NCBI RefSeq assembly: GCF_000687145.1
Contig: NZ_JMFG01000004.1
Span: 1-46,400 of the forward strand
Source of the DNA: Thermoanaerobaculum aquaticum
Lineage (GTDB): Bacteria > Acidobacteriota > Thermoanaerobaculia > Thermoanaerobaculales > Thermoanaerobaculaceae
Direction of reading: 5' to 3'
Length of the DNA: 46,400 nt
Shown here: in pieces, positions 38,818-46,400 of the stretch
How positions within the stretch are numbered: position 1 is the first letter of the stretch
Layout of the letters: each line of letters starts with the position of its first letter
Notes under the pieces: model-generated
What the model saw: only the letters and a program-made list of their open reading frames with translations
Databases searched by the model: none
What the model was told of the DNA's origin: nothing
Program-made: the position numbers and the translations under genes

Positions 38818-41211
38818 TCAGTTGTCCTTTTCTGCAGCTTTGGCGTTAGCTACTGCTACCGCCTCCGGCGTGGTGATGGGCTCTCCTGGCTTGAACGTGT
38901 AGTAACCCATTTGCCGTTCCCACGGTAGCTCAGCCACCGCGTGAGCTTGCGGGGAACAGGCGACCGGCACCTTGCTTTCGGGGACAGCCTCGAGAATGAC
39001 GTTTTCTCCGCACTCCGGGGTGGCCCTCAGCCCGGTGCGGGGATCCACGGCAATGAGCGTCACCCCGGAGCTCGGCGGCTGGAACTCCTCGTCCCGCACC
39101 CCCGCCGGGAGCCTTTCCAGGTAAGCCTGCATGAAGCGAATCCAGGTGGGCAAGGCCGCCTCCGCTCCGGTCATGCGGCGACCGATGGGCTCTTTTTTAT
39201 CCCGCCCCACCCACACCGCACAGGTGATGCGCGGGGAGTAGCCTATAAACCAAGCGTCGGTGTAAGCGTCGGTGGTGCCGGTTTTGCCAGCCAAATGCCC
39301 CGGTAAGGACGCGGCTTTGGCAGCGGTACCGCGCTGGATTACGCCTTCTAGGGTATGGGTGACCAGAAACGCCACCTGCTCGCTCAAAGCCTGCCGAACC
39401 CGCGGCCGATTTTCCACGAGCACTTGCCCTTGGGCATCCCGAACTTTGGTGAGGAAGAAAGGCTCCACGGCCATGCCGCCGTTGGCGAAGGCGGCGTAGG
39501 CCGCTGCGGTGCTCACCACGGGGAGCTCAAAAGACCCCAGGGCCATGGAGGGATAGGGGTGGAGCTCCTCCCGAATCCCCAAACGGCGGGCGAGCTCAAT
39601 GACCCTTTCGCCCCCCACCATTTGCTGCAGCTTCACCGCTGAGGCGTTGAGGGAGTGCTCCAGGGCGTAGCGCAAGGTCACGATGCCAAAGTACTTGCGG
39701 TAGTAGTTGAGGGGGCAATAGGTGGGCAGGCCGTGTTCGTCGGGCAAGAGCACCGGCGCGTCGAGAATGGTATCGGCGGGGGAGTAGCCGGCCTCGAAAG
39801 CGGTGGCGTACACAAACGGCTTGAACGCCGACCCTACCTGCCTTTTGGCTTGCATGGCCCGGTCAAACTGCGAGCGGTTGAAGTCAAATCCCCCTACGAG
39901 CGCCAGGATGGCCCCGGTGCGGTTGTCCAGCACCACGATGGCGCCTTCCACCTTGGGCTCGGCTTCCAGGCTCACCTCCACGGGCGCAGGTGCCGGGGGC
40001 AGGGTCTTCAGCCGAACCAGAAGGACGTCCCCGGGCTTGATGAGGGAGTACAGGCTCGTGCGCTTGGTCCATTGCGCCTCGGCCAGGGGCAGACGGCCTT
40101 CCCGGCTGCCGATAATGAGCTTGGCCTCCTGGGCTTTTACCTCCTGGACCACGGCGTAGGTGAGCTCACCGGGCTGCCACTTGAGGAACGGCCAACTAGG
40201 GTGACGGAAGGCTTTGAGGTCTTTGATCCCTTCGTCGATCAGGTTGCGCAAGGCCCCCGGCCAGCCCAGGCGCTTTTGCAACTCCACCAGGCCCTCCCGC
40301 AGGGCCTCTTCGGCAAGCCTTTGAAGGGTGGGATCGAGGGTGGTTTCGGCGGTAAGGCCACCTTCCAGCAGCAGCTCGCTCCCCAGCTTTTCTTCCAGGG
40401 AGCGTCTCACTTCCTCCAAAAAGTATGCGGCTGAAGTTTCGCGATCGAGATGGGGGCTGGCCCCCAGTGGCTCCGCTATGGCTTTTTCGTAGGTGGTGCG
40501 GTCAATCATGCCCTCTTCCAGCATGCGCTTGAGCACGTGGTTGCGCCGACGCAAGGCCCTCTCCGGGTGGTCAATGGGGGAGAGGTCGGTGGGTCGCTGG
40601 GGAAGCCCCGCCAGCAGCGCCGCTTCCGGCAGGGTGAGAGCCGAAGCCGGCTTGCCAAAGTAAAAACGGGCGGCTGCCTCCACGCCGTAAACGCCATGGC
40701 CAAAGTTCACCTGGTTGGCGTACAGCGTGAAGATTTGGTCTTTGGAAAAGCGTTGCTCGATTTCAATGGCCAGGAGGATTTCCTTGAGCTTGCGCATGAG
40801 CCTCTTTTCGCGGCTCACGATCCCCACGTTGCGGGCCAGCTGCTGGGTGATGGTGGATCCCCCCTGGGCCTTGCTTAAGGACAGCACGTTGCGCAGGAAA
40901 GCCCGGGCCATGCCCGAAGGGTCCACCCCGGGATGCTTGTAAAAGTTGGCATCCTCCACCGCCAGCACGGCATCCCGGAACACCTTGGGGATTTGCTCGA
41001 AGGTCACGGGGAGCCGGCGTTCGGCAGCAAAGCTGCCAATGACCGAACCGTCCCGGGCTTTCACCACGGTAGCGGCCGGGGGTTGATAGGCGGTGAGGGC
41101 CTCCACCGCCGGCAGCTGGATAAACCGCGCCACCACCACGGCGGCAATGGCACCCACCGCCAGCCCCGCCAGCAAGCCCACCAGCAGCCAGCGCAACAGC
41201 GTCTTCCCCAT
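38818..41211 (-). CDS. mrcA: Class A penicillin-binding protein (PBP1A-like)
   Basis: A 797-residue bifunctional murein synthase. One N-terminal span (about 4-30). The glycosyltransferase GT51 domain (about 50-230) has the catalytic Glu86 in VEDANFYKHPG and GGSTITQQLARN. The transpeptidase domain has SAFK (461-464), SLNAS and KTGTT. An insert between the two (about 340-420) corresponds to the OB-like domain of PBP1A proteins. I favour ATG 41211; GTG 41229 in frame is an alternative. It diverges from the 120-residue membrane protein across 52 bases. Confidence 0.94.
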   Translation of the reverse strand: MGKTLLRWLLVGLLAGLAVGAIAAVVVARFIQLPAVEALTAYQPPAATVVKARDGSVIGSFAAERRLPVTFEQIPKVFRDAVLAVEDANFYKHPGVDPSGMARAFLRNVLSLSKAQGGSTITQQLARNVGIVSREKRLMRKLKEILLAIEIEQRFSKDQIFTLYANQVNFGHGVYGVEAAARFYFGKPASALTLPEAALLAGLPQRPTDLSPIDHPERALRRRNHVLKRMLEEGMIDRTTYEKAIAEPLGASPHLDRETSAAYFLEEVRRSLEEKLGSELLLEGGLTAETTLDPTLQRLAEEALREGLVELQKRLGWPGALRNLIDEGIKDLKAFRHPSWPFLKWQPGELTYAVVQEVKAQEAKLIIGSREGRLPLAEAQWTKRTSLYSLIKPGDVLLVRLKTLPPAPAPVEVSLEAEPKVEGAIVVLDNRTGAILALVGGFDFNRSQFDRAMQAKRQVGSAFKPFVYATAFEAGYSPADTILDAPVLLPDEHGLPTYCPLNYYRKYFGIVTLRYALEHSLNASAVKLQQMVGGERVIELARRLGIREELHPYPSMALGSFELPVVSTAAAYAAFANGGMAVEPFFLTKVRDAQGQVLVENRPRVRQALSEQVAFLVTHTLEGVIQRGTAAKAASLPGHLAGKTGTTDAYTDAWFIGYSPRITCAVWVGRDKKEPIGRRMTGAEAALPTWIRFMQAYLERLPAGVRDEEFQPPSSGVTLIAVDPRTGLRATPECGENVILEAVPESKVPVACSPQAHAVAELPWERQMGYYTFKPGEPITTPEAVAVANAKAAEKDN

Positions 41212-41263
41212 CGCCGTGAGAATCCCCACAAAGTGGCTAGACTGTCAAGTTGGAGGGCGGCCC

Positions 41264-41622
41264 ATGGGGGCGTTGTCCGCTGGCAGGTTGTGGGTGTGGC
41301 GCGGCTTAGGGCTGGCGCTGCTTTTGGTCCTGGTGGTTTTGCTGCTGGGGCTCGCGGGAAAGGTGCGCCAGCTGGAAGGGCGAGCCTGGGATAAAACCAT
41401 GGGGGAGCTGGAAGCCCGCGCCAGGACGCTGCCGTCACCGCTGCGCGATGAGCTGCTGGCTTCCTTGGTTTGCCTCAAGTTGCAGCGCGAAGGTGGGCTT
41501 TTGAACGCCCAGCGGAGCGGTGCGTTTATGAGAGCAGCCAGGGAAGCCCTCGCCGACGGCCAATTGAGCCCCGAAGAAGCTCACCGCGTGCTGGAGGCGG
41601 CGCGCGCTGCCTGTGGCCAGAA

Positions 41623-41626
<4 letters not shown>
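41264..41626 (+). CDS. Small membrane-anchored protein of unknown function
   Basis: A 120-residue protein. One strong N-terminal span (about 10-33: [18 protein letters not shown]) is followed by charged helices ([37 protein letters not shown]). No family is recognised. ATG 41264 has GGAGGG eight bases upstream. Its stop overlaps the uvrB start (ATGA), so translation of the two is coupled. A role in repair is not implied. Confidence 0.75.
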
Positions 41627-43622
<1,996 letters not shown>

Positions 43623-43626
<4 letters not shown>

Positions 43627-44903
43627 GCGCCGGCCCGCTCCACCCACAACGCCAGGATGTTCAAGGCGCACTCGGCCGCTTTGGCCATCCATTCCAGAGA
43701 AACCCACTCCTGCACCGAGTGGAAGTTTTGCCCGCCGGCCCAAATGTTGGGGGTGAGGAGGCCCATGAAGGAAAGGCGGGCCCCGTCGGTGCCGCCGCGA
43801 ATGGCCTTGCGCACCGGCTCCAGGCCCATCCTCCGCACCGCCTCCAGGGCCACCTCCAGCACCTGCGGCTCCTTGCGGATGGCGTAAGCCATGTTGCGGT
43901 AGGACTCCTTGATGGTGATGCTGACCTTGGCCTGCGGGAAGGAAGCTCGCACCTCCTCCACGATGCGCTGCAGGGTGGCTTCCTGCTGGTGCAGCTCCTC
44001 TTCGCTGAAGGCGCGGACCAGGAACTTCACCTCCACCTTGCTCACGTCCCCGCGGATGTCGTAGGGGTGGAGGTAAGGCTGGCGGCCTTCGGTGGTTTCG
44101 GGAAGGAAGTCCTTGGGGAGGCGTTCGATGATGGCGGCAGCCACCCGCACGGCGTTGGTCATCTTGTCCTTGGCGTAGCCGGGGTGGACGTCGTGACCTT
44201 CCACGGTAACCAAGGCCGAGTCGGCGCAAAACGTCTCGTCCTCGATTTCGCCGAGATCGGAGCCGTCCAGGGTGTACGCGTAGCGGGCGCCGAAGCCCGG
44301 GACGTCAAAGTGCTCGGTGCCGCGGCCTACCTCTTCATCGGGGGTGAAGGCCACCCGGACGGTACCGTGGAGGAACTCGGGGTGGCGCTGCATCCAGGCC
44401 AGGGCGGTCATGATTTCGGCAATGCCGGCTTTGTCGTCGGCGCCCAGGAGCGTGGTGCCGTCCGATGTAATCAACGTGTGGCCCAGGCAGCGGGCGAGGT
44501 TGGGGTTTTCCGCGTAGCGGATGACCTGGTTGGAATCGCCGGGCAAGGTGATGTCGCCACCGGCGTAGTTTTCGATCACCTGGGGTTTGACCCCGCCCCC
44601 AGGTGTGCCGAAGTAGGTGTCCAGGTGGGCGATCAGGCCAATGGTGGGGACCTTGCCGTGGGCTGGGTGGTCTGCGGGGATGTTGCTGGGCAGGGTGGCG
44701 TAAACGTAGCCCCACTGGTCCATGGCGGCGTCGCTCAGTCCCAGCGCTTTGAGCTCTTCCACCAGCATGCGGGCCAGGTCCTTTTGCTTTTCGGTGGAAG
44801 GGAACGAAGTGCTGTTTTCATCCGACTGGGTGTCCACCTGCACGTAGCGCAAAAAGCGCTCCAAAAGCTCCTTGCGGTCCTGGGAATCGAGGGTAATTGC
44901 CAT
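43623..44903 (-). CDS. pepT: Peptidase T (tripeptide aminopeptidase)
   Basis: A 426-residue M20B zinc peptidase removing N-terminal residues from tripeptides. Metal-site segments are [30 protein letters not shown] and [29 protein letters not shown] is in the C-terminal part. The dimerisation lid lies between about residues 215 and 330. ATG 44903 has AAAGGAGG upstream. It is 13 bases after the preceding 87-residue gene and is probably cotranscribed with it. Confidence 0.95.
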
Positions 44904-44916
44904 GGGGCCTCCTTTC

Positions 44917-45180
44917 CTAGCGTAAGAGATCGGCGGGCTGCACCTCGCCACGGTCCAGGGCCTTCAAAAGCCGCATGATGATTTGCGCATCGGCAATGGA
45001 GGTGTGGGCATCGGCCATGGCCCCCTCCAAAAGTACCCGCAGCGCTTGGGCCGCTTCGGGGGAGCTTGGGGCCACGGCCAGGACCTCGCGGCAAAGCTCA
45101 AACTCTTCCCCTCGGGGGTGAGGGCCCTGCCGGAGCCGGTTTACGGCCTCGCGAAAGGTGGCAAGCCTGCCTTCGTCCAT
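44917..45180 (-). CDS. Small hypothetical protein upstream of pepT
   Basis: An 87-residue predicted helical, acidic protein (FREAVNRLRQGPHPRGEEFE; ADAQIIMRLLKALDRGEVQP). No family is recognised. The start is ATG 45180 with an in-frame GTG right before it. It ends 13 bases before pepT. Its codon pattern looks like the neighbours and nothing opposite it is coding, which supports a real gene. Confidence 0.6.
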   Translation of the reverse strand: MDEGRLATFREAVNRLRQGPHPRGEEFELCREVLAVAPSSPEAAQALRVLLEGAMADAHTSIADAQIIMRLLKALDRGEVQPADLLR

Positions 45181-45205
45181 CACCGCGCGAGTGTATCATC
45201 CTGCG

Positions 45206-46400
45206 GTGTTTGTCCGGGTTGCGTTTCCGTTGGCGGTTCCTGAAGCTTTGACGTATCGGGTCCCGGAGGCCTGGGTTCCGCAGGCCCGTCCGGGGGTGAG
45301 GGTGCTGGTGCCCCTGCGCGGGCGAGCGCGGGTAGGGCTGGTGTTGGAGCAAGAAACGCAGCCCCCTGAGGGTGTTGCCACGATCTTGCCGGTGCAGGAG
45401 GTCCTGGACGAAGAACCGCTGCTTCCCCCTCACGTTTTGGAGTTGGTGCGCTTCGTGAGCGATTACTACTTTTGCCCGCCCGGCCTGGTGGCCAAAACCG
45501 CCATTCCCCCCAAGCTCATGCAGTTGCCGCCCGCTCGCTTGGAGCTGGGCCCGCGGGCGGTGGAGCTTTGGCCTGCGCTTTCGGGGAAGGCCCGGGAGCT
45601 GGTGGGGTTCTTGCTGGAAAAGCGCCGGGTTTCCCTGCCCAACCTCCGCGCCCGTGGCTTCGATCCCGATGAACTGCGCCGGCTCCTCCCGGAACTGGAG
45701 GAGCGGCAGGTGCTGCGGCTGGTGCAGCCGGCCCCCCCGCGGGAGGCGGGCAGCTGGGTTTCGGTGCTTTCGTTGGTGGCAGAACGCGCGGATGCAGCGA
45801 TGCTCCTTCGCTCCCCCCGCCAGCGCCTGCTTTGGGAGGAGCTTTCCCGCCGGGGGGGATGGGCGGTGGAAAGCGAGCTTTTGGCCGAGCTCGGGCTTTC
45901 CCGCTCGGTCAGCGACGCTCTGGTGAAAAAAGGGCTTTTGCGCCGCTTTCAGCAGCTGCGCAAGAAAGCCCCCCAACGCTGGGAGCTTCCCCCGTCGCCT
46001 CTACCGGAAAGCCTTTCCCCCTCCCAGGAGGAGGCTTGCGCCAGGCTCCAGGCGGCGCTTTTGGCCGGGAGGTTTCAGGCTTTTCTGCTTTTGGGTGTTA
46101 CCGGCTCGGGAAAAACCGAGGTTTACCTGCGCACGGCCGAAGCGGCGGTGCGGGCGGGAGGGCAGGCGCTGATCCTGGTGCCGGAAATTGGGCTTACCCC
46201 CAAGGTGGCGGGGGAGCTGGCGGCCCGCTTTGGCTCCCGGGTGGCGGTGCTGCACTCCTCCCTCCCGGCGGGGGAGCGCTTCGCCCTGTGGGAGAAGGCC
46301 CGCCGCGGGGAGGTGGACGTGGTGGCCGGTCCCCGTTCCGCCTTGTGGGCACCGCTGGCGCGCTTGCGGCTCATCGTGGTGGACGAGGAGCAAGACCCGT
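45206..46400 (+). CDS. priA: Primosomal protein N' (replication restart helicase PriA), 5' part
   Basis: The frame is open from GTG 45206 to the right edge (398 codons). The N-terminal DNA 3'-end-binding domain (FVRVAFPVAVPEALTYRVPE; GVRVLVPLRGRARVGLVLE) is followed by a winged-helix region and the start of the helicase domain: Walker [47 protein letters not shown], and the DEAH-type box reading DEEQDP rather than the common DEEHD. It restarts stalled replication forks. GTG 45191 in frame is an alternative start. A TATCAT box lies six bases before GTG 45206. Confidence 0.92.
   Translation, partial: MFVRVAFPLAVPEALTYRVPEAWVPQARPGVRVLVPLRGRARVGLVLEQETQPPEGVATILPVQEVLDEEPLLPPHVLELVRFVSDYYFCPPGLVAKTAIPPKLMQLPPARLELGPRAVELWPALSGKARELVGFLLEKRRVSLPNLRARGFDPDELRRLLPELEERQVLRLVQPAPPREAGSWVSVLSLVAERADAAMLLRSPRQRLLWEELSRRGGWAVESELLAELGLSRSVSDALVKKGLLRRFQQLRKKAPQRWELPPSPLPESLSPSQEEACARLQAALLAGRFQAFLLLGVTGSGKTEVYLRTAEAAVRAGGQALILVPEIGLTPKVAGELAARFGSRVAVLHSSLPAGERFALWEKARRGEVDVVAGPRSALWAPLARLRLIVVDEEQDP

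Overview
This is a GC-rich stretch of a diderm bacterial chromosome, read as housekeeping and cell-envelope genes packed tightly on both strands, with no insertion sequences, phage genes or CRISPR arrays. A lipid A-type acyltransferase, a System I cytochrome c maturation cluster, selenocysteine use and secreted thermolysin-family proteases point to a Gram-negative lineage such as Acidobacteriota. That placement is inference from gene content, not a database result.

Left part (1-14 kb): a lipid A acyltransferase (cut by the left edge) and a fused chorismate mutase/prephenate dehydrogenase (tyrA) on the minus strand; a selenophosphate synthetase (selD) that itself carries an in-frame UGA selenocysteine codon, followed by a DUF4139 secreted protein; a methyltransferase and a dusB-type tRNA-dihydrouridine synthase; an SDR oxidoreductase; a large FHA/AAA+/Fis protein whose ATPase motifs are degraded; cytidine deaminase divergent from isocitrate dehydrogenase; a family 2 glycosyltransferase convergent with dsbD.

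Translation block (14-20 kb): tRNA-Gln(UUG)-prs-rplY-pth, then rpsF-rpsR-DUF2232-rplI, ending in a methyltransferase with a coiled-coil stalk made of four exact 29-residue repeats.

Cytochrome c maturation (20-26.7 kb, minus strand): ccmA-B-C-D-E-F with no ccmG or ccmH beside it. CcmE has Cys instead of His in its haem-binding motif (CxxxY), and CcmF is enlarged by an internally duplicated periplasmic module. Two further genes, a stand-alone LON-substrate-binding-domain protein and a HEPN(Swt1)-like protein without its catalytic residues, close the operon.

Right part (26.7-46.4 kb): a GT-C membrane glycosyltransferase, an aldehyde dehydrogenase and homoserine dehydrogenase, a divergent Lrp/AsnC regulator with a palindromic operator candidate, two secreted M4 metalloproteases (one with two PPC domains and a 5' leader that can form two mutually exclusive hairpins), a membrane-anchored thioredoxin, a DUF47-PiT phosphate transport pair, a class A penicillin-binding protein, uvrB, pepT and the start of priA. 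The best candidates for undescribed biology are the variant ccm operon with its extra genes, the pseudo-enhancer-binding protein, the protease leader and the repeat-stalk methyltransferase.
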